A DNA stretch of 55,877 nucleotides from Prevotella sp. GTDB taxonomy: Bacteria > Bacteroidota > Bacteroidia > Bacteroidales > Bacteroidaceae. Where the stretch lies: positions 1 through 55,877 of the forward strand of contig JAFPZD010000252.1 in the NCBI GenBank assembly GCA_017417465.1, written 5' to 3'. The notes beneath the pieces are model-generated. The model worked only from the letters and a program-made list of their open reading frames with translations, did no database searches and was not told where the DNA came from. A program made the translations under genes and the position numbers. Each line of letters begins with the position of its first letter. The first letter of the stretch is position 1. Below are positions 11,614 to 21,032 of the stretch, in pieces.

Positions 11614-13800
11614 ATGAACAAGACCATTCCATTTACCTGCTCCCTGCTCCTCGCCCTCATGTTTTGTGGCAGCACCTTTGCAGCTTCCGACTACGTCCCT
11701 GCTGACTACGTGTGGACCACCCAAAGCCATAACAGCAGTGAGTCGATGCCCTGTGGAGGCCACGACATCGGCCTCAACGTATGGGTCGAACAGGGCGACC
11801 TGCTGTTCTATGCCTGTCAGAGCGGCTGGTTCGACGAGAACAACACCCTGCTGAAGGCCGGACGATGGCGACTGCACTTCGACGATGCGCCCTTCGACGG
11901 CAGCGACTTCTGCCAGCGTCTCTGTCTCGATGACGGCGCGGTCTATGTCAGCGGTGGCGGCGTCAAAGTGCGCCTGTGGGTCGACGTCTTCGAGCCTGTC
12001 GTGTCTGTTGCGTTGACAACGCAACACACGGAACGGGCAACGCTGAGCTATGAGAGCTGGCGCTACCGCGACCGTCAGGTGACGAAGGCCGAGTGCCAGC
12101 AGTGCTCTTACAAGTGGATTATCACCAACGATTGCACCACCTTCGCCGACAGCATCAGGGCCAACGGTTCACAGCTGACCTTCAGCCACCGCAACCGTCC
12201 GCAGACGGTGTTCGACTTCACCGTCAGCTACGAGCAGCTCGACGCCATCAAGGACTCGCTCTACAACCCCATTGGTGGCCTCCTTATGGAGGGCACGATG
12301 GAGGCACCCGGCTTCCGCTTCACAGGCACCACCGACGGCACCTATGCCTCTACCGACTACCGCGCCTGGAACTTCCACAACGAACGGCTCAGGCGTAGCA
12401 CCATCAGCATCCGGCTGACAAACAACAGGCCTGGCGATAAAGCCATCGACGCAGCACCCTCAAAGGGAGCAGCCAAGCGGGAGGCAGCGTCAGCCCGCTG
12501 GTGGCACGACTTCTGGCAGCGCAGCTGGATCAAGACCGACAACGCCGAGGCAGCGCCTATGGTGCGCAACTACGAGCTGATGCGCTACATGCTGGGATGT
12601 AACGCCTACGGCCAGTGGCCCACGAAATTCAACGGCGGTCTTTTTACTTTTGACCCCGTCTACGTTGACCCGAAGATGCCGTTCACCCCTGACTTCCGGC
12701 GCTGGGGCGGTGGCACGATGACAGCCCAGAACCAGCGTCTCATCTACTGGCCGATGCTCAAGAGTGGTGATGATGACATGATGTCCGCACAGATCGACAC
12801 CTATGTGCGCATGCTGCCCAATGCCGTTGCCCGCACACGCCACTACTGGGGTCACGGAGGCGCCTCGTTCACCGAACAGATGGAAAACTTCGGACTGCCC
12901 AACCCCGCCGAGTACGGCAAGCACCCCGCTGGCAGCAACCCCGGCGTGGAGCGCAACGAATGGTTAGAGTACCTGTGGGACACGGCATTGGAGTTCGCAC
13001 AGATGGCCCTCCTCAGCAGTGAGCAGCATGAGAAGGGCGCCCTCCTTGCCGACGAATGCCTCCGCTTCTTCAACGAGCACTACCAGTGGCAAGCCCGAAA
13101 ACTCGGTGCCAAAGCCCTCAACGAGCAGGGCCAGCTCGTCATCTTCCCCGGCTCGGGCTGCGAGACCCACAAGATGGCCTATAACCCTGCAAGCACCATC
13201 GCTGCCCTGCGTGCCGTCAGCGCGACACGTGGTGGAGCAGCCGACGAGATTATCCCTCCGATCGTGATTCCCGACATCCCTCTCTGCGTCATCAATGGCG
13301 ACAGCTGCATCGCGCCGGCAGTGGCATGGATGCGCGTGCAGAACGAGGAGACAACACAGCTCTACCCCGTATGGCCATGGCGTCTGTACGGTCTGGGGCG
13401 CCCCGGACTGCAGGTGGCCCTCAACACCTATCTCAAGGACCCACATGCCATCAAGATGCACCGCAGTAAAGGATGGAAGCAAGACAACATCTGGGCCGCA
13501 TGTCTCGGACTCACCGACGAGGCACTGCGCCTGACGCGTGAGAAATTTGAAGACGGGCCGTACCGCTTTCCAGCCTTCTGGCCTTCGGGCTACGACTGGG
13601 CACCCGACCACAACCGTGGCGGGTCAGCCATGATTGGCCTGCAAGAGATGCTCTTACAAGAGACACCCGACGGCGAGCTGCTGCTCTTCCCCGCCTGGCC
13701 ACGTGAGTGGGATGCCTCCTTCCGTCTCCACGCCTCCGGCGACCGCATCGTCGAAGCAAGCATCAAGAACGGTGTCGTTAGCCAAAAGCCCTTGCAATAA
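11614..13800 (+). CDS. DUF5703-type secreted protein, putative (alpha/alpha)6 glycosidase
   Basis: 728 residues with a signal peptide (about 1-23, GSTFAAS). The N-terminal part (SMPCGGHDIGLNVWVEQGDL, about 45-65) matches what I know as DUF5703 in Bacteroidetes polysaccharide loci. The overall plan, an N-terminal beta-sandwich followed by a helical (alpha/alpha)6 region (NAYGQWPTKFNGGLF, RRWGGGTMTAQNQ, then a late LLLFPAWPREWDASF), resembles GH95 and GH65-like inverting glycosidases. I recognise no experimentally characterised relative, so substrate and mechanism are unassigned. It is the last gene of the first operon; the 441 bp that follow hold a repeat array and the next promoter. Family assignment is from memory and moderately sure; enzymatic function is inferred. 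Confidence 0.72.
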   Translation: MNKTIPFTCSLLLALMFCGSTFAASDYVPADYVWTTQSHNSSESMPCGGHDIGLNVWVEQGDLLFYACQSGWFDENNTLLKAGRWRLHFDDAPFDGSDFCQRLCLDDGAVYVSGGGVKVRLWVDVFEPVVSVALTTQHTERATLSYESWRYRDRQVTKAECQQCSYKWIITNDCTTFADSIRANGSQLTFSHRNRPQTVFDFTVSYEQLDAIKDSLYNPIGGLLMEGTMEAPGFRFTGTTDGTYASTDYRAWNFHNERLRRSTISIRLTNNRPGDKAIDAAPSKGAAKREAASARWWHDFWQRSWIKTDNAEAAPMVRNYELMRYMLGCNAYGQWPTKFNGGLFTFDPVYVDPKMPFTPDFRRWGGGTMTAQNQRLIYWPMLKSGDDDMMSAQIDTYVRMLPNAVARTRHYWGHGGASFTEQMENFGLPNPAEYGKHPAGSNPGVERNEWLEYLWDTALEFAQMALLSSEQHEKGALLADECLRFFNEHYQWQARKLGAKALNEQGQLVIFPGSGCETHKMAYNPASTIAALRAVSATRGGAADEIIPPIVIPDIPLCVINGDSCIAPAVAWMRVQNEETTQLYPVWPWRLYGLGRPGLQVALNTYLKDPHAIKMHRSKGWKQDNIWAACLGLTDEALRLTREKFEDGPYRFPAFWPSGYDWAPDHNRGGSAMIGLQEMLLQETPDGELLLFPAWPREWDASFRLHASGDRIVEASIKNGVVSQKPLQ

Positions 13801-13880
13801 CGACTAAGAGGAATCGGATCGGTCTGGAAGGCGCGTTGAAGGTATGCTCAGACGCTCTTTCCAGAGGAGGGCACTTTGCG

Positions 13881-13990
13881 CCGAGAAGTCTTCCACACTT
13901 CTCCGAGAAGTCTCCCACACTTCTCCGAGAAGTCTCCCACACCTCTCCGAGAAGTCTCCCACACTTCTCCGAGAGGACTTCCACCTTACA
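13881..13990. repeat. Five-copy 22-bp tandem array
   Basis: Units start at 13881, 13903, 13925, 13947 and 13969, each beginning CCGAGAAGTCT or close to it and containing CCACACTTCT. Units 2 and 4 are identical and the fifth is degenerate. The 22-bp period is not a multiple of 3, so it is not coding. It lies 170 bp upstream of the PL1 promoter. Confidence 0.85.
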
Positions 13991-14068
13991 TGGAGCAAAG
14001 CCAAAGTTTGCGATGAAATCGGCCATTTTCGGCTTCTTTCGGAGCATTTTTATGCGAGGGAACAGTTT

Positions 14069-14107
14069 GTTGAAAGCGTGAGAACTTCGTGTTTTCACGC
14101 TTTCAAC
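14069..14107. other. Inverted repeat upstream of the PL1 promoter
   Basis: GTTGAAAGCGTGA at 14069-14081 and its exact reverse complement at 14095-14107, with a 13-nt loop. No T-tract follows, so an operator or mRNA hairpin is as likely as a terminator. Confidence 0.55.
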
Positions 14108-14161
14108 TATTTGTATCCCGCTTGAAAACTCCAGCTCGCAAGCGTTAATCTTTGGAAAAAG

Positions 14162-14193
14162 TTTGCCTGTTCCCGATTTATTTCGTATATTTG
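14162..14193 (+). promoter_or_regulatory. Promoter of the PL1-led operon
   Basis: TTTG at 14162-14165, exactly 20 bp, then TATATTTG at 14186-14193: a full match to the Bacteroidetes consensus. The ATG at 14242 lies 48 bp downstream. Confidence 0.75.
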
Positions 14194-14241
14194 CAGACAA
14201 ATTGCAAACTAATTACTAATAAGCTAAATCAGACACGACGA

Positions 14242-16998
14242 ATGAAACGACAACTAACGACTGCCGCACTTGCCCTCTGCACCCTAAGCGTCATGGCTCA
14301 GCGCATTGACTTCAACATGACGGGACGCTCTGAAGAGGAGGTCAACGAGCCTGACTACACCGCCTGGTCCGTGCAGCAGGTACCCTCCGAACAGAAGGTC
14401 CTTGACAACGGCCTTGCCATCACCGTCAGTGCCGGTGGTGCTGCCGATGTGCTCCGCTCGCAATGGAACAAAAACACCTGCACCGCCGGCAAGAACGGCA
14501 TCACCGGTCTACGCCTTCTTGGCGACGGTGTAATGGCTTTCAAGTTAGACGACGACAACAACACGCCCAACATCACCGACGCGGCAACATCCATCACCCT
14601 TACCATTGAGGGACTGCCTGCGGGGCCACACTCGCTCATTGCCTACCATGTGCATAAAGACCCGCCCAACGGCGATATGCCCCCCATCAGCGTCAGCATC
14701 GATGGCACACAAGTGGTCAGCGGTGCCAAGTTCACTTGCGTAACAGCCACGGCCACCCAACTGAAGGTCTCTGAGGCTGGCTCGTCGTACGTCGAGTTCA
14801 ATGCCGTCGACGGCCAGCCGGTGGTCATCACTTACAGCACGGTGCCCGAAGGCGGCAAGGCCTACCAGACAACGTGCATGATGATCAACGGCCTCGAGTT
14901 TGACACCAACCCGTACATGGCTCAAGACCCCATCCCCGACAACATGGACTTCCACGCCGATGCTGACGAAGGCAGCCTGACGCTGCAATGGACGCCCTCG
15001 TCGGTGGCCGTCAGCCACAAGGTCGTCGTCGGCACCGATGCAACACAGGTCGAGAACGCCACGGCCTACCAGTATGAAGGCAAGGCAGCATCGTACACCA
15101 TCAGCGACGTCTCGCCACTCGTTCGCTACTACTGGCGTGTGGACGAGATAGACGCCCAGGGGCAGGTACACAAAGGACGTGTCTGGAGTTTCCAGCCTCG
15201 CCGTCTGGCCTTCCCAGGGGCTGAGGGCTATGGCCGCTTTGCCATTGGCGGGCGGGGAGGCACCGTCTACCACGTCACATCGCTCGCCGACGACGGTTCC
15301 GAAGGCACCCTGCGCTATGGCATCGAACAGCTCTCGGGGCCACGTACCATCGTTTTCGACGTTGCCGGCATCATCTCGCTTAACACACGGCTGACATGCT
15401 CTGACAAGTTTGTGACCATTGCCGGGCAGACGGCACCCGCCGGCGGCATCACCCTGCGCACCTGTCCCTTCGGCATGCAGAGCGATGGCATCACCCGCTT
15501 TCTCCGCCTGCGTCTGGGACACAAGAAGCTGGTCAGCGGACTCATACCGAAGGGCGGTGACAACGGCAACGGCGTGAGCTACGGTGCCGAGGAAGGCACA
15601 TCGCCAGAGACCACCCTCAGCGGTCTCGACGGCATGGGCATGGCCGGCTGCGACCACGCCATCATGGACCACTGCTCCATCTCGTGGACCATCGACGAGG
15701 GCTTCTCGTCGCGCAATGCCAAGGGCATCACCCTCCAGCGCACACTCATTAGCGAGGCCCTGAATCAGGCCGGTCACCCCAACTACAGCTCAGGCAGCCA
15801 GCATGGCTACGCCGCCACCATCGGCGCAGGCCAGATGACCGACAGGCCCGGCTCGTTCCATCATAACCTGCTGGCCCACTGCGAAGGTCGCAACTGGAGC
15901 ATCTCAGGCGGACTCGACGGCAAGGGCGCCTACGACGGCCATCACGACATCTTCAACAACGTGGTCTATAACTGGGGTGGACGCGCCAGCGACGGCGGTA
16001 CCCATGAGCTGAACTTCGTAGGCAACTATTATAAGAAAGGTCCGGCCACCACGCAGAACCGTATACTCATTCATCAGTTCGAAGGCACCGGCACCGGCAC
16101 GCAGCAAGCTTACGTCAACGGCAATGTGCGTGAAGAGACCAGCGGCTCGCTGACCCACGACCGTGAGGGTAACACCTACAGCTACAGCCTCTCCAACGGC
16201 CAGACACTCAACTGGGAGCCATGGGTCTCGTCTCCCTTCTTCCCCTCCTACGCCACCGTCGAGAGCGCCGAGGACGCCTACAAGAATGTGCTCTGCGACG
16301 TGGGCTGCAACCAGCCCTTCTTCGATCGCCACGACCAGCGCATGGTCAGCGAGACCCTCAGCCGCACTGCCACCACCAAGGGCAGCCGCTCAGGCAAGCG
16401 CGGCCTCATCGACTCGGAGCAGGACGACGGCTGTGAAGGCTTTGACATGGAGAAGCTGGGGCTCACCACTGCACAGCGCGACGCTGACTGGGACACCGAC
16501 CGCGACGGCATTCCCGACTGGTTCGAACGTCTCACGGGCACCGACCCCGCTACGCCCAACAATAACGACGACCGCGACGGCGACTACTACACCGACCTGG
16601 AGGAGTACCTTAACTGGCTGGCAGTGCCCCACTTCATTGTAGACGCCGCCAACGAAACGACGATCGACCTCAAGCCCTTCTTCGCCGGCTACAAGTCGCC
16701 GACGTTCAGTGTCACACCGACGACAGCCGACGGCGCCACATGTACCATTGACAGTCAGGGCGTGCTCCACTTCACTGGCAGCGTCAACGGCCTTAGCGCC
16801 GTCAGCGTGACAGCCTCAGAGGGTAGTAGCTACACACGCACCTTCAACTTCGCCATCGGCGGCGATGCCAACGCCATCGCGACGCTCACCACTGACGACA
16901 GCCCTGCTGAAGGCCCCACCTACAATCTGGCCGGACAGCGCGTCACCCGCCAGCAGAGTGGACTGCTCATCCGGAACGGCAAGAAGCTTATCAAGTAA
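14242..16998 (+). CDS. PL1 pectate lyase with N-terminal binding and Fn3-like domains
   Basis: 918 residues; signal peptide about 1-18 (CTLSVMAQ). The start at 14242 follows the promoter; an in-frame ATG at 14152 lies upstream of it. Order: a beta-sandwich presumed to bind carbohydrate (about 20-230), an Fn3-like domain (about 235-315), then the PL1 beta-helix from AFPGAEGYGRFAIGGRGG (about 320) through SISWTIDEGFSSRNAKGITL, HGYAATIGAG and GSFHHNLLAHCEGRN to about 730. A polar region with DRDGIPDWFE (calcium-binding thrombospondin-3-like) follows, and the tail reads YNLAGQRVT...NGKKLIK. PL1 enzymes cleave polygalacturonate by calcium-dependent beta-elimination. The gene leads the second plus-strand operon. 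A second PL1 of similar plan lies on the opposite strand at 36073. Confidence 0.88.
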   Translation: MKRQLTTAALALCTLSVMAQRIDFNMTGRSEEEVNEPDYTAWSVQQVPSEQKVLDNGLAITVSAGGAADVLRSQWNKNTCTAGKNGITGLRLLGDGVMAFKLDDDNNTPNITDAATSITLTIEGLPAGPHSLIAYHVHKDPPNGDMPPISVSIDGTQVVSGAKFTCVTATATQLKVSEAGSSYVEFNAVDGQPVVITYSTVPEGGKAYQTTCMMINGLEFDTNPYMAQDPIPDNMDFHADADEGSLTLQWTPSSVAVSHKVVVGTDATQVENATAYQYEGKAASYTISDVSPLVRYYWRVDEIDAQGQVHKGRVWSFQPRRLAFPGAEGYGRFAIGGRGGTVYHVTSLADDGSEGTLRYGIEQLSGPRTIVFDVAGIISLNTRLTCSDKFVTIAGQTAPAGGITLRTCPFGMQSDGITRFLRLRLGHKKLVSGLIPKGGDNGNGVSYGAEEGTSPETTLSGLDGMGMAGCDHAIMDHCSISWTIDEGFSSRNAKGITLQRTLISEALNQAGHPNYSSGSQHGYAATIGAGQMTDRPGSFHHNLLAHCEGRNWSISGGLDGKGAYDGHHDIFNNVVYNWGGRASDGGTHELNFVGNYYKKGPATTQNRILIHQFEGTGTGTQQAYVNGNVREETSGSLTHDREGNTYSYSLSNGQTLNWEPWVSSPFFPSYATVESAEDAYKNVLCDVGCNQPFFDRHDQRMVSETLSRTATTKGSRSGKRGLIDSEQDDGCEGFDMEKLGLTTAQRDADWDTDRDGIPDWFERLTGTDPATPNNNDDRDGDYYTDLEEYLNWLAVPHFIVDAANETTIDLKPFFAGYKSPTFSVTPTTADGATCTIDSQGVLHFTGSVNGLSAVSVTASEGSSYTRTFNFAIGGDANAIATLTTDDSPAEGPTYNLAGQRVTRQQSGLLIRNGKKLIK

Positions 16999-17002
16999 GC
17001 CC

Positions 17003-18517
17003 ATGAGAAGACTACCCGCACTGTTCGCACTCCTTCTTCCGGCCCTGACCGCATTTGCAGGCGAGATTGTCGTCAGCGAGGGCGAAAGCATCCACCACGC
17101 CCTGCGCCAGGCTCGCGAATGGCGGCGCACCGGCGACCCACGCTGCGAAGGGGGCATCACCATCACGCTGCGTGCTGGCCGTTACTATATGGAAGAGCCG
17201 CTGTTTGTTCGCCCAGAAGACAGTGGAACGGCGGCATCGCCCACCGTCATACAAGGTGAAACGGGAGCCATCGTCTGTGGCGACCCGCGCCAACAGCACA
17301 CACAGCTATGGCCTGCCAAAGGCATGGAGCGTCTGTTGGGTTTCGATACCGCAAACCGCACCATTACCATCGCAACGCCACCACCCGCACAGCTCTCAAT
17401 GCTCAATTCTCAACGCGCTACGCTGGAGATGGTGGTTCACCAGCGGTGGGCCATCGCCATCCTCCGTGTCAAAGAACTGCGAGTAGAGGGCGACCACACC
17501 GTTGTCACCTTCAAGGAGCCGGAGAGCCGTTTGGAGTTCGAGCACCCCTGGCCACAGCCCGTCATCGATGGTGAACGGGGCTGCAGTTCGTTCCTGTTGC
17601 GTACCACTGAGCAGCGCGACGGCATCGAGCAGCTGGTGACCGTCAGCGGTGCTGCTTACGTGACAATACAAAACCTAACCTTCGAGCACACCTGCTGGAA
17701 CCGCCCTCTGCACAAGGGGCATGTCACCCTGCAGGGTGGGTTCGCGCTCGTCGATGCCTACAAACTGACAGAGAACGAGGGACTGCCATGGGACACAGGT
17801 CTTGAGAACCAGGCATGGGTGGAACGGCCGGTCAGCGCCGTGAGCATCAGCGATGCCCATCATGTAGACGTCATCGGCTGCACCTTCCGCCACCTGGGGG
17901 CGACGGCCCTCGACTACAACGGCATCACCAGCGAATGTACCATCAGCGGTAACCGCTTCGAAGATATTGGCGGTACGGCCATCCTTGCAGGGTCGTTTGC
18001 CGAGAGCCCACGCGAGGTTCACCGGCCATACGGCGATCTGGCACCCCGCTGCCAGCGCCTCTACATTGCCGACAACACCATCAGCGAGGCAGCCACCGAG
18101 GACTGGGGCGCCGTGGCTATCGGCTGCGGCTACGTCCGCGACGTCACCATTGCCCACAACGATGTTCGTGGCGTCAACTACAGTGGCATCTGCATTGGAT
18201 GGGGATGGACACCTCTTTACACTGGTATGGAGAACAACCATATCGTAGGCAACCGCGTCAGCGACTTTGCGCGCCAGCTCTACGATGCCGGTGGCATCTA
18301 CACGCTCTCGAACCAGCCGGGTTCCAGCATCCGCGACAATATCATCGGCGCGCCTGCCAACGCCCCCTACGCCACGAACGACCGAGCCTTCCGTATCTAT
18401 CTCGATGCGCGCACCGACGGCTTTACGATTGAGGGCAACACTACCGGAGAACGATCCATCACCCGTAGCGACATCGGCGACAACCACCCGGGACCTAATT
18501 TGATAGTTGAGGAGTAA
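17003..18517 (+). CDS. GH141-like right-handed beta-helix glycosidase (first copy)
   Basis: 504 residues, signal peptide about 1-19. The ATG at 17003 is four bases after the PL1 stop. It is a parallel beta-helix protein: VRPEDSGTAASPTVIQG early, HHVDVIGCTFRHLGATALDY in the middle, then GGTAILAGSF, EDWGAVAIGCGYV and YDAGGIYTLSNQPGS. This motif chain belongs to GH141, whose known members include an alpha-L-fucosidase acting on rhamnogalacturonan II and a xylanase. It is about 120 residues shorter than the paralogue at 29284 and shares LRVxEL/IRxEGD and HPWPxP with it. A three-unit heptamer (17393-17413, encoding LSMLNSQ) sits at the same alignment position as a longer one in the paralogue. Fucosidase activity is inferred. 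Confidence 0.78.
   Translation: MRRLPALFALLLPALTAFAGEIVVSEGESIHHALRQAREWRRTGDPRCEGGITITLRAGRYYMEEPLFVRPEDSGTAASPTVIQGETGAIVCGDPRQQHTQLWPAKGMERLLGFDTANRTITIATPPPAQLSMLNSQRATLEMVVHQRWAIAILRVKELRVEGDHTVVTFKEPESRLEFEHPWPQPVIDGERGCSSFLLRTTEQRDGIEQLVTVSGAAYVTIQNLTFEHTCWNRPLHKGHVTLQGGFALVDAYKLTENEGLPWDTGLENQAWVERPVSAVSISDAHHVDVIGCTFRHLGATALDYNGITSECTISGNRFEDIGGTAILAGSFAESPREVHRPYGDLAPRCQRLYIADNTISEAATEDWGAVAIGCGYVRDVTIAHNDVRGVNYSGICIGWGWTPLYTGMENNHIVGNRVSDFARQLYDAGGIYTLSNQPGSSIRDNIIGAPANAPYATNDRAFRIYLDARTDGFTIEGNTTGERSITRSDIGDNHPGPNLIVEE
17393..17413 (+). repeat. Three heptamers inside GH141-like gene 1
   Basis: Units CTCTCAA, TGCTCAA and TTCTCAA are in frame with the gene and encode a loop absent from the fold core. 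Confidence 0.55.
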
Positions 18518-18569
18518 AAAGGAGTTAGAGGGAGTAAGAAGGACTACGGGAGCACATAAAGACGCAGAA

Positions 18570-21011
18570 ATGAAGCAAACCAACTACCATATCTTCGATT
18601 TCATGGACTTTGACCCCGCCCTACAGCGTGACGAAGCCCTTTGGAAAGCCTACGCCCCCACAGCCATCAGGGAGCGCGACGGTGACATCGTCGTCACCAT
18701 CCCTTATCAGAAACAGCAGCATCAGGCGGACATGGCCGCTGACGACGCAACACCGCAGCAGCAGTACGACCTCGTTATCCGCGCTTACGAACCGGGCATC
18801 GTGCGGCTCTTCACCACAATGGTGGGCGATGAGATGGTAGAACACGACGACATGCTGGTGCTTGACACAACCGTCAAGCGTCTTCCGCTACACCTACAGC
18901 CACGGTCCGACGGGCAGGCAGGTACTGACATCATCGCTGCCGACGGCAGCTGCCGCGCAACCATCGACCTCAGTGAGCCACACCTCGACCACTGGAGCGA
19001 CCTGCAACCAGCGCCACAGCCAGCCCCCTTTATCACCTTCTTCCCCGACGGCGACCTCAAGAAGCCCGTTGCCCTCAGCGACGACCACTTCTCACCGCCC
19101 CGCTACGACGCCCTGCCGTTGGCCTTCTGTTCCGTGTGTGGCGATGACATCGCAACAAACAGGACAGACACAACAAACGGAAAAGACGCAACAAACAGGA
19201 CAGGCGCAACAAACGGAACGATTGAGCGCGCCACCGTCAGCTTTAGGTGCCAGCCCGACGAGTGCTTCGTAGGTACTGGCGAGCGTTTCCGGAAGATGGA
19301 CCTCAGCGGCCAGACCTTCCAGCTAAAGAACCAGGACGGACAGGGCGTGAACAACCGCCGCTGCTACAAGAACATCCCCTTCTACCTCAGCAGCCGCCTC
19401 TATGGTGCATTTTTCCACACCAGCGACTACTGCAAGCTCTCGCTGGCCGACCACAGCACACGCTCCGTGCAGTTCCTTAACGACCGCGCCACACTCGACG
19501 TCTTCCTTATCGGCGGTGACACCCCCGAGGCCATTCTCCACCGCTACCGTCTGCTGACAGGCTTCCCGCAGATGCCGCCCCTTTGGAGCTTTGGCATTTG
19601 GATGAGCCGTATGACCTACTTCTCAGCCCAAGAGGTGGAGGACATCTGCGACCGTCTGCGCAGCGAGGACTACCCCTGCGACGTCATCCACTTAGACACC
19701 GGCTGGTTCCGCACCGACTGGCTCTGCGAGTGGAAGTTCAACCCCGAACGTTTCCCTGACCCCGAAGGCTTCATCCAGCGCCTCGCCGACAAAGGTTTCA
19801 AGGTCAGCCTTTGGCAGCTGCCCTACATTGCTGAGGGGGCGGAACAGATTGAAGAGGCCCGCAAGAACCATTATATCAGCCAGCCCGGAAATTCCGGAAA
19901 TTCCGGAAATTCCGGAAATTCCGGAAATCCCGGAAATTCCGGAAATTCCGGAGAACCCGGGGATTCCGGAGATTCCGGAGATTCCGGAGAACCCGATTCC
20001 TCCGAGGCCTCATCCTCGAATTTCTCTTCTCTCGACTATGCCGGCACCATTGACTTCACTAACCCAGCGGCCACCACGTGGTACCAGCAGTCACTGCTGA
20101 AGCCCCTTCTGCAGATGGGCGTGCGTTGCATCAAGACCGACTTCGGTGAGAACATCCACATGGACCACTGCTACCACGCGTCGACGCCCGAACGGCTCAA
20201 CAACCTCTATGCCCTACTCTACCAGCGTGCCGCCTACGAGGTGACACAAGAGGTAACAGGACGTGAGGCCCTCATCTGGGCCCGCGCCGCATGGGCTGGC
20301 TGTCAGCGTTACCCTGTCCACTGGGGTGGCGACAGCGAGTCGTCGTGGGCGGGCATGGCTGGCTCACTGAAGGGCGGTCTACACTTCGGACTGAGCGGCT
20401 TCGCCTTCTGGAGCCATGACGTGCCTGGATTCCACAGCACGCCAAACTTCATGAACTCACCCCTCGACCCGACGGTCTATGTCCGCTGGACGCAGTTTGG
20501 GGTCTTCACCTCACACATCCGCTACCACGGGTCTTTCAAGCGCGAGCCATGGCACTATCCCGCCATTGCCCCCATCGTTCGTCGATGGTGGAAACTGCGC
20601 TACCGCCTGCTGCCTTACATCGTGGAGCAGTCGGAAACGGCATGTCGTAGCGGCTGGCCCATGCTGCGCGCCCTGCTCATGCACCATCCTGGCGACCGAC
20701 AAGTGTGGCATATTGACGACGAGTACTACTTCGGCTCTGACTTCCTCGTTGCCCCCGTGATGAACGACGAGGGCCGCCGAGACATCTACCTGCCCGAAGG
20801 GCCATGGGTGAACTTCTTCACTGGTGAGCACTTAGAGGGCGGCAGATGGTACTACGGCGTAGAAGTGCCCCTCGACCAGATGCCCGTCTTCGTGCGTCCC
20901 GGCGCCTGCATCCCCCTCTACCCCAACGATGTGGCCTGCACCGACCAGATGGACCTTGCTCACGCCGTCCTCCTCGAAATAACACCCGACTTCCGGGGCT
21001 ACCAATTCTAA
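18570..21011 (+). CDS. GH31 alpha-xylosidase-like enzyme, no signal peptide
   Basis: 813 residues. The ATG at 18570 is preferred to the in-frame ATG at 18507, which overlaps the upstream gene's stop. The N-terminus (MKQTNYHIFDFMDFD) is not a signal peptide, so this is the only cytosolic-looking glycosidase here. The catalytic part follows E. coli YicI: MPPLWSFGIWMSRMTY, DTGWFRTDWLCEW, nucleophile D524 in IKTDFGEN, acid/base D588 in HWGGDSESSW, then GLSGFAFWSHDVPGF. That suggests release of alpha-xylose or a methylated xylose from oligosaccharides. Two tandem-repeat insertions interrupt it in frame: ATNRT-type hexapeptides (about 195-218) and GNS/GDS triplets (about 440-475). The second replaces a loop present in YicI between the barrel's third strand and IDFTNP. 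The symporter gene follows after 21 bp. Confidence 0.85.
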   Translation: MKQTNYHIFDFMDFDPALQRDEALWKAYAPTAIRERDGDIVVTIPYQKQQHQADMAADDATPQQQYDLVIRAYEPGIVRLFTTMVGDEMVEHDDMLVLDTTVKRLPLHLQPRSDGQAGTDIIAADGSCRATIDLSEPHLDHWSDLQPAPQPAPFITFFPDGDLKKPVALSDDHFSPPRYDALPLAFCSVCGDDIATNRTDTTNGKDATNRTGATNGTIERATVSFRCQPDECFVGTGERFRKMDLSGQTFQLKNQDGQGVNNRRCYKNIPFYLSSRLYGAFFHTSDYCKLSLADHSTRSVQFLNDRATLDVFLIGGDTPEAILHRYRLLTGFPQMPPLWSFGIWMSRMTYFSAQEVEDICDRLRSEDYPCDVIHLDTGWFRTDWLCEWKFNPERFPDPEGFIQRLADKGFKVSLWQLPYIAEGAEQIEEARKNHYISQPGNSGNSGNSGNSGNPGNSGNSGEPGDSGDSGDSGEPDSSEASSSNFSSLDYAGTIDFTNPAATTWYQQSLLKPLLQMGVRCIKTDFGENIHMDHCYHASTPERLNNLYALLYQRAAYEVTQEVTGREALIWARAAWAGCQRYPVHWGGDSESSWAGMAGSLKGGLHFGLSGFAFWSHDVPGFHSTPNFMNSPLDPTVYVRWTQFGVFTSHIRYHGSFKREPWHYPAIAPIVRRWWKLRYRLLPYIVEQSETACRSGWPMLRALLMHHPGDRQVWHIDDEYYFGSDFLVAPVMNDEGRRDIYLPEGPWVNFFTGEHLEGGRWYYGVEVPLDQMPVFVRPGACIPLYPNDVACTDQMDLAHAVLLEITPDFRGYQF
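19151..19222 (+). repeat. Four 18-bp tandem units inside GH31
   Basis: Units begin at 19151, 19169, 19187 and 19205, each with the core CAACAAAC, and alternate AGGACA with GGAA endings. They encode hexapeptides such as ATNRTD and TTNGKD, so the frame is preserved. Confidence 0.85.
19887..19994 (+). repeat. Twelve 9-bp tandem units inside GH31
   Basis: GGAAATTCC and close variants (GGAGATTCC, GGAGAACCC) repeat in frame for 108 bp and encode GNS, GNP, GDS and GEP triplets. The units are near-palindromic (GGAAATTCC). They form a flexible glycine/serine loop in the catalytic domain. Confidence 0.9.
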
Positions 21012-21032
21012 CCTACTTGACCCCCCAAAAGA

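Larger units (their letters stand above)
13801..14241. other. Gene-free stretch between the two plus-strand operons
   Basis: 441 bp without a believable gene. It contains the 22-bp array (13881-13990), the 13-bp-stem hairpin (14069-14107) and the PL1 promoter (14162-14193). Open frames across the array exist on both strands but simply read the repeats. Confidence 0.7.

Noticed and set aside
10183-12027. 614-codon open frame on the minus strand opposite the SASA and DUF5703 genes
   Set aside because: Shadow frame of GC-rich coding DNA: it reads valine- and histidine-rich sequence without domains, while the plus strand encodes two well-recognised proteins with signal peptides.
19880-20000. Frameshift or misassembly in GH31 at the GNS repeat
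   Set aside because: All units are exactly 9 bp and both flanks stay in the same frame with conserved GH31 motifs on each side, so the gene is intact.
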